A stretch of 64,000 bases of DNA from Carnegiea gigantea (GCA_029747015.1 JAKOGI010001550.1:1-64000); one strand, 5' to 3'. Positions 21,976 through 35,419 are shown, counted from the stretch's first letter. Notes: generated from the sequence alone by a model not told the origin. Numbers and translations: made by a program.

Positions 21976-24900
21976 ATTTGCTAGTTCTACCAACAATCCT
22001 CCCCAAGATGTGTTCCCAACGTACAAATCATTAACCATGATCTTCTCTAGTAACCTTGTCGCCCGCCCCTCATTCCTTTGTCTCTCCTCTTGCCACCACC
22101 AAAGATAGCACCAAGACCACTAACTAACTAGCCAGAACTCCTCCTTTGGTGTCATCTTTGATAACAATTAGAATCTCATTCTCACTAATTTCAGTTCAAA
22201 ATGCGAGGACCAATTTTTATCAATCAAAACTCTAGTGGGAAGGGGGAGGAAGATGAAGTGACAGGCAATGAAGGAGGGAGAAGAAAAAGATAAAAGGGTA
22301 AGAGATAGATGAGGAAAGATGAGTATTGAAGGGGTAGAATAAAACGGAGAATGAGAAAGGAGCTGGGCATGAGAAAGAGGTTGTTTGGTTTTAAGGAGAG
22401 AGAGCCAAAAAAGTGGGGGATATTTTCAGACTAGCAACTTTCTACCCCTCATAAATACAGCAAAACTGAAATAGAAATTCGAAAAACAAAAATCAAATTT
22501 AGTTTAACACTTATAGGTAAATTTTCCATGTTTTTTAAGATAGAAAGTGAATGACGGGGCTGCCCATAGAAATAGAGGATGCGTCTGATGGTTGCAACCA
22601 CCAATTCTCTTTCTCTGTTACATAGAGACAACCATTGCCCCATACCACAATCTTTTTGCTTTTTGCCCTTTTTTGGCCCTTTTGCTGGTATTCTATATTA
22701 TTATTATTGTTATTAATTTGTTTTTTTTTATATGGAGTGTTATTGTTTTGTTTGCAAGAAAGGAACGGATTAATTAATCTTTAGCATGTTATTTGACATT
22801 TACAATGGATCTCCAAAATAAAATAATACGATCTTAATTGTAAAGAATATATCCTAACACTATAAAATCTAACCTAAAATTTACTTAACACTTGTTTTCT
22901 TATACGAACTGTAGTTTTTCCAAAATACATCACAGGATCTTCTTCAGAGTATAGATGAACTAATTAACTGTAAATTTTATAGGCGAAATATCTTTCCGAT
23001 GTAAAGGATTACACTTAATCAAACATGGACACCATTGGAGAGCCTCACTCGGATTTTTAGGTAAAATATGTGTCCTCAACAACAAAAACCATAATAAAGC
23101 AAGAACACTCCTTCGTAACTCAAGAGGTAGATTAAGAGAATATAATCCATAATCTATCCCCTTTCTCGTTGTTCTTATTTTGCTCAAAATTTAGACATAA
23201 TAAACGTCCTATTTATTCATCATATCAACTTTTTGCACTTAATTATCTTTAAGTCAATGAGATTTCAAAGCCATTATGAATTCAACAAATTTTTTAGTTT
23301 AAAGTGATATCAAAACTACTAATTCATGTTTAGTTCAATAAAATTTTTTAATAAATAAAAGCAACTTTGCAAAATAAAATAAGAATGGACTCTATTTAAA
23401 TTTGTTTCTATAGAAACTTAGGTAAATGAGAGAGGAGAGCAAAGATTTACATGTCCTTCAAGTTTCGACTTGCAAGAATGGTCAATGTCGAGTTTGACAT
23501 GAGCGAAGGCCTTCGTTGCTCAACTCAGTAAGAGAATGAGAAAGTGGAAGTGGAGAGAGAATAAAGGTAATGAAAGTTTGACTATTTTGAGGAATGTCTC
23601 CTGTCATGAATATTGACATTAGCTTCCTATGAAGTTGGTTGCTAGGGGTAATTAGGCTTGGGAGTTGGTGCCGAAGCATAGGCTAGTGTTTCCTAACTTT
23701 AGGGGTAAAATAGCTATTTTAGCCTTTCTTTTCTTCATTTTCCTTATTTAGCCAACACTCAACCCCTTTGACTTTATCTTCGTCAAGATTGGTGATATGT
23801 GTCACCTTCTATTAGAGTAGTCCAAATATCCCATTTGGCCTCTTACACCTTATAAGGGCACTCTGTGAGGCAATACTTGAAATGTGTATTGGTGCAATCT
23901 TCGTATAGGATGAGCATAAAAGGGCGAAGAGAGCTGAAAGAGATTCTTCACTACTTACTCTACTTTTGTGAGTCACATCCTGGCTAGACATAGCTTCCTT
24001 TTCCTTGGAGGTGAAGATGAGGCCATAGTTATCCTTTTAAAGTTTGATTTTGGCAAATTGCTAGGAAGCCTCCCCCTTCTTCTCCCCCCAATCGATGGGC
24101 CACTATTATGTCCTTGCCTCTCAAAGAGTTGAGGCAAATTGTATTCTTACAATGTTAAAATTCCTAAGTCATAATTTAATGAGTTTTCTATTCTTTGATT
24201 CAAGAAGTGGTTCACATTAAGATTGTCCCACCCCTTATCGGCCATGACCCGTCGAAAGTATTGGAGGTCTTTTGGTAGCAGAGCTTTGAATTCTGGTTGA
24301 ATGCAAGCCATGATAAACCTATTCACTATCACAACAAGGAGGCTAGAGTTTATACCTCTTGGAATGAGGATGATACCGACATCTTTGGTTCATTGACTTC
24401 CCCCTTCTTAGAGGAGCTTTGTCGAAGGAGAAGGATGGGCACATAGGAGGCGTTGATGTATCTAGCCAAGGAGAAGTCTAGAGTAGTGTAAAAGAGTAAG
24501 GAACCCGAAAAACACGAGCAAATGTCTTAATGAACTCAAAAGCTCTAAACCAGTTGAACAAGGTAAGAAGTAACTCTCTTATCTAGGATATGCCAATGGT
24601 GCCACCTAGAGAGGAAGTTAGGCTATTCCTTTTATGCTTAAGGATACAGAATTGAATCACCACCAAAAGCAATAAAAGCAACCTACTAGAACACCACTTG
24701 AGCTAGTTAACCCAAGCTAAAGCAATTAGGAATTTAAGGGAGAGAGTATAAACTCAATTCTATTGATCATATAAGTTCAAGCTACCTTCATACATTCCTA
24801 GAGGTTCCTCATATTTAGGAAGGCCTCAAAATTCAGATTACAAAAGCCACAAGCCAAGCCAAATAGCCAAAAGATAAAAGGAAGCACAAAAAGTAATGAA

Positions 24901-25593
24901 AGTACAAAAGGTGACAATGATAGTTTGTTGCCAGTTTTAACAATCTGCAGCACCAACTTTGAACAGCCATATCGCCTTTCTACTTGCCAAAATGGCTCCA
25001 GCCTACCTTATTATAAATCTTAGAAAGCGCTCTTTCATATGGCTCTTTTGGATCCTTTTTAGCTCAACCATTTTGGCAGATATACGCAAAATAAGTAAGG
25101 TGGTCTAGGCTTATATCTTGAATGCACCTTTAGAAGTTTATCTCCTTTTAGCCTCCTTCTTAGGTGTTTAACCATGGTTTCTTTTCCCACCCTTAAATCC
25201 AATTCAAAAAGGGATCCAAAATTCAGAATTTTAGGTTGCTAAGTTGGATTTGGTTTAGGGAAAACAGATTCCCAAAACCAGGTTAAAACTATCTCAAAAT
25301 AGCAGTCTGGATAGTTTGACTTTAAAAGGGGTTTTGGATAGGAAAATAATATCCGATAAGGCTTAAACATGCTTTATTGGATAGCTAACATCCCAAGTTT
25401 ATAGAAACACCAAAGGTTGGACTTAAATCTCCGAGAAGCTAGGCAACCAAGGTGAGAAGCATGGGCCAAATGCAGGAGGACCCCGGCAGCAAACTATTAA
25501 GGATGGCTTAGCTTCTTTCTAACCCTTGATATGTCCCTTGGACCTCTTGAAACATTAGAAACACTTGGGACTAATCCCCAAGAATCTCCTAGC
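21976..25593. other. Unassigned non-coding stretch
   Basis: AT-rich sequence with a purine-rich patch (22200-22400) and several short open frames under 75 codons that show no family motif. A minus-strand 61-codon frame at 24147-24332 is unrecognised. 24640-25530 lies just downstream, on the minus strand, of the integrase remnant and may include its 3' LTR, but I could not find matching TG/CA ends or a PPT. Confidence 0.45.
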
Positions 25594-26268
25594 TTAGGAA
25601 GAGTTTGTTCTCAAACTTGGAAGCTCATCTTCTTCATCAAAGTAGGGCCTCAAATCGGCTATATTGAATGTAGTGAATACTCCATATTCTCTGGGCAAAT
25701 CAACTTTGTGAGCATTGGAATTCGCCTTTTCAAGGACCTTAAATGGGCCATCCGAACGTGGGAGAAACTTGGACCTTCTCTTGATTAGAAATCTCTCATT
25801 TCTTAGATGAATCCACACTAGATCCCCGGGTTTGAATTAGTCCTACTTGTGATGCTTGTGCACTTAAGTCTTGATTTGATCATTAAACTTCTCAATCTTA
25901 GCTCTTACTCAACTATGGAGCTCTTGGATTTCCTTCACTCTCTTCTTAGCCTACCAACTAAACTTAGTTAGAGAAGGGAGGGGTGTGAGGTCAATGGGGG
26001 TACATGGATTGAACCCGTAAATGACTTGGAATTGAGAGAGACTCATGGCCTTGCTTGGTGCCATACTATATGCAAATTCAATATGATTAAGTAATTCATT
26101 CCATCCTTTGGTGCTTTTCTTCACTAGAACCCTCAACAAAGTGCCTAAGGTCCTATTAGTTACCTCGATTTGGCCATCCATTTGGGGATGACATGAGGTA
26201 CTAAACTTGATATGAGTACCCATCCTCTTCCATAAGGTGAGCCAAAAATGACTCATGGGTTGGTCATG
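25594..26268 (-). pseudogene. Ty3/gypsy integrase C-terminal remnant
   Basis: On the minus strand SHFWLTLWKRMGTHIKFSTSCHPQMDGQIEVTNRTLGTLLR matches the integrase core around the third acidic residue. It is followed by WNELLNHIEFAYSMAPSKAM and FQVIYGFNPCTPIDL, then stops, then VWIHLRNERFLIKRRSKFLPRSDGPFKVLE and VFTTFNIADLRPYF. This order fits a chromovirus-like integrase and differs from both Tat and Athila in this window. Frame is kept between the halves, with several stops (25920-25825). Homology ends abruptly at about 26268. gag, protease and RT are absent. Confidence 0.8.
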
Positions 26269-27329
26269 TGAATTGCACATAAGGATTAAGTGATCAAGTA
26301 CTAGGTTGTTATTTGGGTCAAGTAAATTGAGCTCCAGAACCTCATCTTTGTTCTGATCCAACTTCTTTTTCTTCAACTTTAGGTGCATATTAAAATGAAA
26401 AAATTTCATATCGAGCAATACCCTTAAACTAAAATTTTGTTTATCTTTGAGTGAAATAAAGCTTAAAAAAAATCTTAACTCAGTTTTGTAGAAATCAAGG
26501 TTGCGCTTAGCATGTACATGCAACCCTTTAACCCCTTAGGTTAGCTGTAGTGGATTTACAGAAAATATACCCATAAATTTTGAAAAACATAAAAAAAAAA
26601 AGAAAAGAAAACAAACATGAAAAAACAAAAATCTTCTTTTGGGCTTTTAAAAATTCATATGTACAATACTAGGAAAAATATATACGCACTCGAACTTTTC
26701 ATGTCTCTCTAGTAGCCTAGCATTAGATCTCATATAAACATAATGCATGCATTATGTAAATTCTTAGTCCCCACTAAGGATAATTATACACTATCTTTCA
26801 CCTACTTAGGAAATATGAATAACTTGATCTATAGTACCTCACTTTAGAAAACATGTGGAGCACTCCAATTTTGTGTTTGTCATATGATAATGTTCATTAA
26901 ATTAATCTTGCACTCATACAAAATACCATAGGCTTGCTAGGACTCTTAATTCTTCACCACTTAGATGCAAAAGTGCAACATGATAGTCAAGAGGACTTTA
27001 AAAAGGGCTAAGGATTAAGTATCATGAAAATCATAAGTAACCCATGTATGACGAAAATTATGCACACCCTATAAAAACCAACCATTGGAAATGAATTGAA
27101 ATAAACATTGGATTTCTGCTCTACTAGACTTAGCTTAGGTAATAGGAAATGTGTTCCAGCGAAGGGCTAAAAGGAAGGGTAGACAACAAATGAATATGGT
27201 GAAATCGATGCAAAGGGTAAAACATCCAACTCAGGATGACAATTTGGCTAATATGGTTACAAAACAAAGAATGTCTCTATTACATTACCATGATGCATAT
27301 TCTAAATATGATTTTGAAGATAGTTAAAG
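26269..27329. other. Unassigned AT-rich stretch
   Basis: The minus-strand open frame of the integrase runs on to 26523 but becomes Lys/Leu-rich and unlike integrase, so another sequence has been joined there. No other gene signal up to the solo LTR. Confidence 0.5.
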
Positions 27330-28555
27330 TGATAAGTCCTTGAAGTGCACTCTATCTTGAGGTCATTTTGTACTAGTTTTAGGGAGAGTTATGTGTTTTA
27401 TGATGTATTATGCACACCCTTTTCCGGTTTATGCTCGGGTATGGTTCTTTTCTGTGTTCTGTAGGTTTTTCGGCCATTTTACCCCCAATATGACCCCTAA
27501 ATGAGTGTAGCTTAACCCTTCATGGACAGCCCCAAGTTACTGTGCTTGTGAAAGGAAGAAAAAACAGAAGAATTTTCAGACAGAGCTTACCACGGACGGT
27601 CCGTGGTGAGATCATAGCTGTAAGTCTATTCATTTGTTTTCATCATACGGCTGAGGTTGATCAAGTTTTTCTTTAAATAGAGCCGTTTTGCAGTTGATTT
27701 GCATGATAGATAGCAAAACAGAGCTCTTACTCTCTAACATTTTCCATTCTTTTTCATTTTCTTAAGTTTAGTTTTAGATTTTTTTGGTCTGTTTTGAGTC
27801 TAAGAGTAAAAGTTTTGAAGAAGTGCTTCATGTTTGGAGCCCTTGCAAAGTTGAAAAACCTGTGGAGGATCTCCAATTGTACTAAGTTTTCTTCTCTCAA
27901 ACTTTTTTAGTTATTGTTATGTCAGGTATGTGTGAGTAGTTTTCTCAATCTAAGGATAGTTAGTCAAGTATTTAGGTTGGAATTTCTCATTTTTACTTAG
28001 TTGCGTTTGTTCTTGATTGAAATTGGTTGAATTTTATCTTGTGTGTAAGATAGTCAGTGAATTTTGGCTAAATTTACTTGCTAATTCCAAATAGTTAAGT
28101 GAAGGACTGAAAGGTGAAACTTACTGTTTGACTGAAAAGATAGGACTTAACGTAGCAATACTTGAGAAAGATTCACTTGTTAAGAGGAACTTTAGCCATT
28201 AAAATCCATAACTTAGACTAAATAAGGAAATTTAAAATAGTGACAATTAGTTAGTTTAGGTAATTCAGTTTATTTAGAAAGAAAAGATTGAATTCTAAAT
28301 ACGATTGCACCCCTTTCAATCTCACAATATAGATCATGTGCATGTTATATTCCATTGATCCATATCTTTACTAGGCGAAACAAACCCTAAATGCTTTAAA
28401 TTGATTGAATTTTTCGATAAGATTATAGTGTTATTCAAATTTTCAATTGAAATTTGCTTCCTTAGCACTTTGTAGAACAAAACTCAATAGACGACAATTG
28501 GTCTCTGTTGGAATAATATCTTTTCTAAACTACAACACCCGTGTGCTTGCAGGCA
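27330..28555 (+). repeat. Solo LTR of the Athila-related chain family
   Basis: TGATAAGTCC to CAGGCA, 1226 bp, close to the 1235-bp LTR1. Inside are the inverted half-site ACCACGGAC-G-GTCCGTGGT (27589-27607), a TATA-like TTTAAATAG (27672) and the end motif CCCGTGTGCTTGCAGG. Neither a PPT on the left nor a PBS on the right is present, so it stands alone. Flanks read TAAAG and TAAGT, an imperfect target duplication at best. Confidence 0.7.
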
Positions 28556-29342
28556 TAAGTCACAAAGCAAGTTATAAAGATATTGGAGAGAGACACATAA
28601 ATGAAAATTACTTGACTAGAATCATGAATTAGGCTTTAAAGCACAAAGTCTCATATGTTTGTCAATCAAAGTCAAAACAACTCGCTTTAGAAATGTTGGA
28701 GGTCAAGATCGGGACATAAATATTATACTTTGAACTAAGTTCTATCATACACACTCTACTAATTACAACTTAATAGCTAAAGTACAAGCAGACATAATAA
28801 GTCAAACATAACATATATTCCCTAAAACAAAAGAAAAATCCTCATTTTTTCCTTTTTTCCCCATTTTTTCCCCATTTTTTCCCCTTTTTTTCCAAACATT
28901 TTGAAGCAAGGTATCCTCACGACCACACCAAGATCATGTAATCTACACATTAAGAGTGAAAGAAAATGTAAAAACTAAAAATAAAATTAATATTCAAAAA
29001 GAAAGAAAAAGGATAAGACTCTAAAACTTAAAAAGAAAAGCATATATACAAAAGATAGGTAAAATATAAAGCATCAAATATATAAAAAAAGTAGAACAAA
29101 AGATGCAAAAAGAATAAAGTGAAATAATCTTCATCCAAACCAGGTGGCTGCTGAGTATCCTAAACTTAGTAGTAGATTACACTTTATGGACCAGGTCGTG
29201 ACTAGCACTCCACATCCTATATGCTAGATAGCTCTAAACACTACTCCAATATGTGGCCATTACACTTGAATTTAGCACTACTATCAGGATCCTATATTTT
29301 GACTACACCATAGGGAACGACATGTGAAACAACATATGGGCC
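28556..29342. other. Non-coding stretch with pyrimidine tract
   Basis: Contains a T/C-only run with a 13-14-bp period (CCCCATTTTTT repeated, 28845-28895) and then an A-rich segment (28960-29130). GGTCAAGATCGGGAC at 28691 resembles GGTCAAGCTCGGGAC after the Athila integrase (50600), hinting at Athila-derived sequence. No gene seen. Confidence 0.45.
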
Positions 29343-30782
29343 TGTTGTAAGGATTCACCTTGGTGCGATCCCCTACGAATGGGCGGGCTTATTGCTAGGT
29401 ACTTTTATGCTTTTCTAGAAATTACATGTTTATTTATTTATTTTTAGCTTTATTGCTTGTTAGGCATGATTGGGCTACAAAGCCACTTTGGGCCTAGCCA
29501 GAGAACCCAACTAGGTTCCCTAGGTAGGATTAGGAACATCCCTCCTACAACTGGGCCTTGGCAGTCTCCTAAGCATGACCCATAATCTAGGTGCATATCT
29601 GATCTAAAAACCCCGGCAGGTTCCTAGATCAGATCAAACAACCTGATTCTGGTCCTAGCAAATCTGTTTTCTCTAATCTAGCAATGTATGAACGAATACT
29701 GAATTAAAAAAAGCATTAATCGTTAACAGAATAGAGTCAGAATTGAGTTTAAGGAAAACTTACACGCCACTACACCTTTTGAAGCAGATCCTATCAAAGG
29801 GACAAAGAGAAGCTGCTTCAAAAGGCCTTTGGAATGGCCCCCGAGCAATCCTTAATATGGGGGACCATCCTGACTCCTTGGTTTGGAACTTAGGTTCTAG
29901 ATTCAAGGATGATGGTACAATGGTAGAATGGAATGCAATCCATTACTGCCTGTCATCACAGATAGCCTCTACTGATCGATATAAGAAATTAATTCCTAAT
30001 CATACTAACACAAGTTCATGTAAAACATTAGAACTATTCTCACAATCAAGGTGTAATGTCATTCAAAATAAGCTAAAGGGAAAAATTGTTCAAATTGTTA
30101 CAGCAGGTGGGGATGAAACTATCTTAAACACTACATCTTTGCCAAACTACGATCAACTAAATTTCATGAAGAATAATGAAGAGAACTGGGGAGGAGGTTG
30201 TAAAATATGTCAATAGGATATCCCTCCCTGAATCCTCCAGGAACCCAGCAGAAGGCGATTTATGGAATGGACGTGATTACTCTCCCCTAGCGCTTTCTCT
30301 ATCTTTCAGAAGGAAGGCCTTAAACTTTTTTTCTCTAGCTCTATACCACTCTCATTGGTTTTTCTGATGTCTCCCTACAATGAAGGCGTCTATGTCAATC
30401 ATACTAGAAGAAGAAGACCTAATCCTAGTTCAATTAAACTTCCGATTGTCTTAGTGTATTGGAACTTTAATTAATTAACAATGATAATTTAATTAGGCCG
30501 GAAAATCTAGTTTCCATTAAATATATCGAACTTAGCTTTATAGGAATAGGTTTCAGTCAAATATGAAAAAGGGAACCTAGGTGGGCTCTTAGACTTGAGG
30601 ACCCGATTGGGTTCACATAGGGATTGCCCGATTAGGTCAGTTCTCCTCGCATTTTGTGCTATTCTATTTTCCTTCCATCTATTTTCAGACTGCTAATCTG
30701 ATGGTCTCTTAAATATTCAAATTAGGTTATTAATTTCATCATAGAGCTTATTAAAATAGAATGCCATTTTTAGGCATCTACA
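29343..30782 (-). repeat. LTR of a further element, minus orientation
   Basis: The plus strand runs from TGTTGTAAGG (29343) to GCATCTACA (30782), giving TG...CA ends with TGT/ACA inverted. Immediately right of it the minus strand has a GGGGGGCTAAC tract, a PPT, so this is a 3' LTR of 1440 bp. A 157-codon plus-strand frame at 29743-30216 lies inside it, antisense, and has no recognised similarity. Confidence 0.65.
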
Positions 30783-31141
30783 GTTAGCCCCCCGTCGTCT
30801 AGGCCGGGGCACAATAAAGGTCAAAGTAAGTAGTTGTTTTGCTAAGGATTCTTAGACTTGGTGCCTATTCACTTTTGCTGTGATAGTGCCTGATGCTTTT
30901 TAGCCCTAACTTGGAAGATTAGTGGACTTCTTGCCACCAGATTAGCAAACCTTCTTTTCCTGGTCAGCTGAGCTTTGTAAATTTATCCTTTTGCTGGATT
31001 AGTAGGTTTCTATGTCACTGGAATAATGAATCTTCTTGTTGGTTAGGCAAACTTGCGATTTATTCCTCTGCGTTGTTGGGGCAGTAGACCTTTTGTTGGC
31101 TAAGTAGGTATTCGTATCGCTAGAGTAGCAGACCTTCTTGC
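30783..31141 (-). other. PPT and degenerate tandem repeats of the same element
   Basis: The purine tract at 30783-30802 (minus) is followed by about 6 loosely similar units of 55-60 bp. Each contains a GCAGACCTTCTTGCTGG-like word (plus strand, 30950-31140). Tandem repeats next to the PPT are a Tat habit, so a Tat relative is likely. It is cut by LTR1 at 31142. Confidence 0.5.
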
Positions 31142-32376
31142 TGGTAAGTGTTTAACGTATATATTATTTTAGGGTCATTTTTCTCTATTTTTCGGAAAAA
31201 TTATGTGGTTTATGTTATAGTTTATACTCTTTTTCAAATTTTATGTTTTGGTATGGTTATGTGATATGGTTTGTAGGATTTTGAATCATTTGATGCAACA
31301 TTTGATCTCATTTAGATGTATTTTGACTTACCATGAATGTCCCTAAGTTGCTATGCCCGTGGAAGAAAAGAAGGATAAAAAAATTTCAATTCTAGCCAGA
31401 ACCATGATCAGCCCGTGGTGGATGCCAAGGTCCGTGGTGGAAGTATAACTGCTAATCTCTCCATTTTCCCTCGTCATGTGGCTGAGGTTGATTGGGTTTT
31501 CCTATAAATAGGGCATCCCTCAGTAGCAGAAAACAGACCATCATCCCATCCATTCCTTTTCCTCTCTTCAAGTAGATTAGGACTTTAAATTAGAGAGAGT
31601 TGAGAGCAAGTTGAGGCTGAAGATTGCAAGGATTCCGGATCGGGTTTGCGATGACGGTTCAAGCATGCATTGGCTGAGCAATTCCTCCCCCTTCTCTTCT
31701 CTTTTCTCTTTGTGTTTTTATGCTTTTAGATTATTGTTGATTCTTATGTTAAGTTTTGGGTTGTAAATCTTAGAATTAAGTCTAGTTGTTGTAATTAAAT
31801 CAATTCTTGTTTTGATCTAAAAGTACTTTGGATTTGTTGGGCTTATTCTATTGAGTTTTAGATGCTGATCGGCGAGAAGGAAACTTGATCAATTTCTTGC
31901 TTGTTTTAAACATATGGTGAAAAACTGAAAGGTGACACTGGAATGTTAGAAAACTAAGATTCGACTTAAGTGGGTGTGATCTTGAGAAAGACTCACTGTT
32001 TAAGAAACCTCTAAATTTGATAATTGCGTTCTTAATGATCTTGGATTAATCAAAGATCCTTGAGAAATTGTAGTTAATTAGATTTAAGAATTTTATTCCA
32101 CCTTGAAAGAGGGGTTTGATAAGTTGATTATCGGTATTGGAATTACCTATCTAAAGAAAAGGCGCTTGATTAATTCTTGAGTTGGAAAACTGCTTGGTTT
32201 GATTGAATTCCTTGATTGATTGTCCATTACATTACATAGTGGACTAGTTAAATTTCATTCTTAAATTCGGATTCGCCTAGCATATCTCAAGGGAATATAG
32301 CCCAATAGATCTACCTAGTCTTTGTGAGATTGACCTTGATGTACTACAACGTTATCGTGCACTTGCAGGTCTATCA
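31142..32376 (+). repeat. Chain LTR1 (1235 bp)
   Basis: TGGTAAGTG to GTCTATCA. It contains the half-site cluster at 31400-31438, TATAAATA at 31503 and the end motif CGTGCACTTGCAGG. The PBS follows at 32383. Most similar to LTR2 (1236 bp); the pair bounds internal region 1. Confidence 0.85.
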
Positions 32377-32382
32377 AGTTTT

Positions 32383-32400
32383 TGGCACTGTTGCCGGGGA
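32383..32400 (+). other. Primer binding site (tRNA-Asp-like), element 1
   Basis: TGGCACTGTTGCCGGGGA, seven bases after LTR1, differs slightly from the TGGCGCCGTTGCC... site of Athila elements. Confidence 0.82.
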
Positions 32401-32479
32401 CTAGCGATGAATATTGGGTTTTTCCTGATATGTTTGACTAAGCATTTTATTTTTCTTTAAAAAAACTAAAAAAATTAAC

Positions 32480-33590
32480 AAAAAAAATGGAAAAAAATGA
32501 TTGCAATTTTCTATATTCTGTAATTCATGCATGAATTATTTTGAAGGTATTTTAAGTGTTTAAATGCTTTTCCTGCTCAATGTGGTTATTGGGTGGATAA
32601 ATGGGAAATTTTAGATATTGTTGATGAGGGTGTGAATTGTGAAACCCGAGTTTTTTTAGAGTATTGGGGCTTTCTTGCTAAAAATGTCGATGAGGCATGG
32701 TATTTGCTTGAGTGGATGCTTGGGATTCATTTGAATTTGAGAAGGCTAGTCGTGCTTCAAGATACTCATTTCTTGATCCTTTTGCATTTTATGTTAGATT
32801 TTATTATGCTGCTTTTTGGAGTGAGTTGTGTAAATCTTCTGACCATAAAACTAATTTGTGTCCTTATTATGCATACTAGGCACAACTTGACTTTGTATAA
32901 CGCTGGGACAATACTGATGTTGTCCTGACCTTATCTGATTCATTATTTCCTTTAGCCCAGTGCATGGGGCTCGAGGCAAATAAACCTTTTGGGTGTGATG
33001 CTATGATAGATTTTACTGATGCATGTTTTGAGTCAGAAGATACTTTAGAAGAGGAGCATGATCTAGACAAGACTCCTTTACAGGGGTCACGTGATGTGTT
33101 TATGCATGAAGAGACTCCTGCTCTTAGTTTTGATGATAATGATCTCCTTAATCTCCATTATCATTTTCGTGTTTTACCTATTTGTTCATTACTCTCTCCT
33201 TCCCCGAAGTATTTCATTAATGCGCTCATCGAAACTCCTTTGATTTATGATGCTAATAATGATTTGCGCTATGAGGATAACATATTTAACGTGCTTGGTA
33301 GGAATGTTGATAATTTTCTTTTCCTAGGTTACTTTAGAGGCTGTGATCACTCCATTAATCCTTATTGTGTAAGCCTAGAGGACTTGCCTAGGAAAATTAC
33401 GTAGACTTCATTTTTTAATCATTCCTATGAGTTTTCTATTGGTTTTGATAAGGTTAAGAGGATACTTATTGTATTTAGTGTGATTTTTATCATTACCTCT
33501 TACCTTTTATTTCCTAAATTGTGGTCCCAGGAGTTTAATAAGCTTTTGCAGGCCTTAACGGTGTCTGATTTGATGAGTCGTGTCTTGACA
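32480..33590 (+). pseudogene. Zinc-knuckle/hydrophobic ORF of pol-less element 1
   Basis: In the place of gag, a conserved frame (with shifts) reads KWEILDIVDEGVNCETR, EYWGFLAKNVDEAWYLLEW, a CCHC-type segment around 32825-32870 (frame-shifted, second C-KSSDHKTNLC retained), then an acidic middle (EDTLEEEHDLDKTP, SRDVFMHEE) and LGRNVDNFLFLGYFRGCD with YCVSLEDLPRKIT (stop at 33402). After the stop comes a hydrophobic stretch (IVFSVIFIITSYLLF) and KLLQALTVS. The same order occurs at 39720 and 61500. No protease, RT, RNase H or integrase follows. Function unknown. Confidence 0.65.
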
Positions 33591-35407
33591 ATGTGATGGA
33601 GTGGCTGATGCTCCATGTGCCCCGATTATTGCGAGGCCGCATAGCTTCGGTGCACTCTGCACCTAACCTGGTGAGATTGTTTTCTTTTGTTCCCCTTCTC
33701 TAATTTTTCTTTCCTTGGAATAATAATGCTTTATCAATGCATGAGGGAGGGGTAGTTTCTATGTTTTCTATTTTGGTTATTAGCTTGCATACGTACTAGA
33801 GCATATAGATTTGGCTTTCTTTTTGTTTGCGTTAGTGTGTTGCATTTAGTTGATTTTTAGGTTTGCATATAGGATGGCGTAAAAGGAAGGTGAGGATTAG
33901 CTTGGGATAACCTCCGATGATGTTTTTACTAGGTATGGTAGCTTTCATGAGCTTGAGTAACTTTTAATGTGTAATTCCTTTTGGTGCTAAAATTTATGAA
34001 GGTTTTGTGAATATCTCTTATTTGACCCTTACCTTGATTGTGAAGTTTGTTATACCTTGGAGTCATTAGCACTAACATTCATACATGAAGTCATTTTATG
34101 AGCTTAATGAGACTTTGGTAGATATCCCGTGAGATATTGAGCCCGATTTGGACTAATTCTTTATATTTAGTCTCATGTTTCTTTCATGTGTGTGACTCTT
34201 CCATGTTGCATCTCTAGAACTTGCCTAGATTCTTGTTCAAACCCGCTTTAGCATGTGCATAGCTGATGATATGATAGCAGCATTTCTTTCTTTGGTCATT
34301 TTAGCCACAATGCCAAATAGACTACCCTTGTATTACATGTTAATTCCCATTTGTTAGCCCCTTTTAGCTTATATCTTTCTTTGTTATGATCCGTTCATAT
34401 TAACCCTTGGCCAAACACATATTCCTACCTTTAAGCAAAGTCTATGGAGCATCACTTTATCTATCTAGTGGGTGGTTTTGGGGATAATTGAGTTTAAGGT
34501 GGCTTTGGTATGTTGGTTTGTTGAGGGATTGATGATATTGAGCATTTAGTTTGGTTCGCTCTTATTTGGGTTGTGTATACATGTACTCGATTGAGAGTTG
34601 ATAGTTGGTGATCCTATGTCTTTCAATAATTGCAATTTGCATTTCATTTCTCGAAAAAGAAAAAAAAAAGAAAAAAAACAAAGTGAAAAAAAGCTAGAAA
34701 AAAATGACTCAGTGGTTGGCAGTGGATATATACATAGCTTATGTTCCTTTCTTTGTCATGTCATTTCCTACATGGTTCATTAGGGTGTGTTGATTGTATT
34801 TTGAGGTTTGGAGTGTTGGTGAACTTCAAGGTTTCTAGGTGTTTTGATTGGTTGCTCCCTAGTCGCTTATCTAAGTAGCTCCACATTGGCTGAATGCATT
34901 TGTCCACTCCATGCCCTTAACCCTTTTTAGCCCACATTACAAGCCAACTAAGCTCCTCTTGATTGTCTTGTACACATTGCATTTTAGTGGTGGAGAACTT
35001 GAGAGCCTTGTCGAGCATAATGGTAGATTACATCTTTGGAATGAGTCTTAAGTGAACCTATGTTATATTTTAAACACGTGAGTGGGAGTGATCCACATTT
35101 CCCAAAAGTGAGGTTCTACCTGCCCATTTGGCTTTACTCAATTTCATGTGCTTGCATGACATGCTTTATGTTCCTTGGGGTTGATCAAGTTTGATGTCAA
35201 GCTTGTGGTCATGTACTTAAACATTCACCTTCTTTTGATTTTGAAATATTTTGTGTGCTATTTGGGGTTGCCGTTGATTGCTATTCTTACTTGTGATATG
35301 TTATAACTTGCTTACTTTAAGGAGGTTATTACTGCTTTGAGTGCTAAGAAGAATTTCCCCTTTTCGATTTTATATAGTGTTTGCTTGAGGATAAGCAACA
35401 GTTTAAG
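33591..35407 (+). other. Conserved 3' noncoding region, element 1
   Basis: No coding frame. Contains a block (TTTAGTCTCATGTTTCTTTCATGTGTGTGACTC..., 34168 on) found in the same place in all related elements, including the Athila insertion. An A-rich tract at 34655-34705 lies about 765 bp before LTR2. It ends AGCAACAGTTTAAGCAT before the PPT. Confidence 0.75.
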
Positions 35408-35419
35408 CATGGGGGAGTT
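35408..35419 (+). other. Polypurine tract, element 1
   Basis: CATGGGGGAGTT abuts LTR2. The same sequence lies before LTR3, LTR4 and LTR5. Confidence 0.85.

Noticed and set aside
29743..30216. 157-codon open frame on the plus strand
   Set aside because: Lies antisense inside an LTR (29343-30782), shows no recognised motif and no promoter; chance is the simplest reading.
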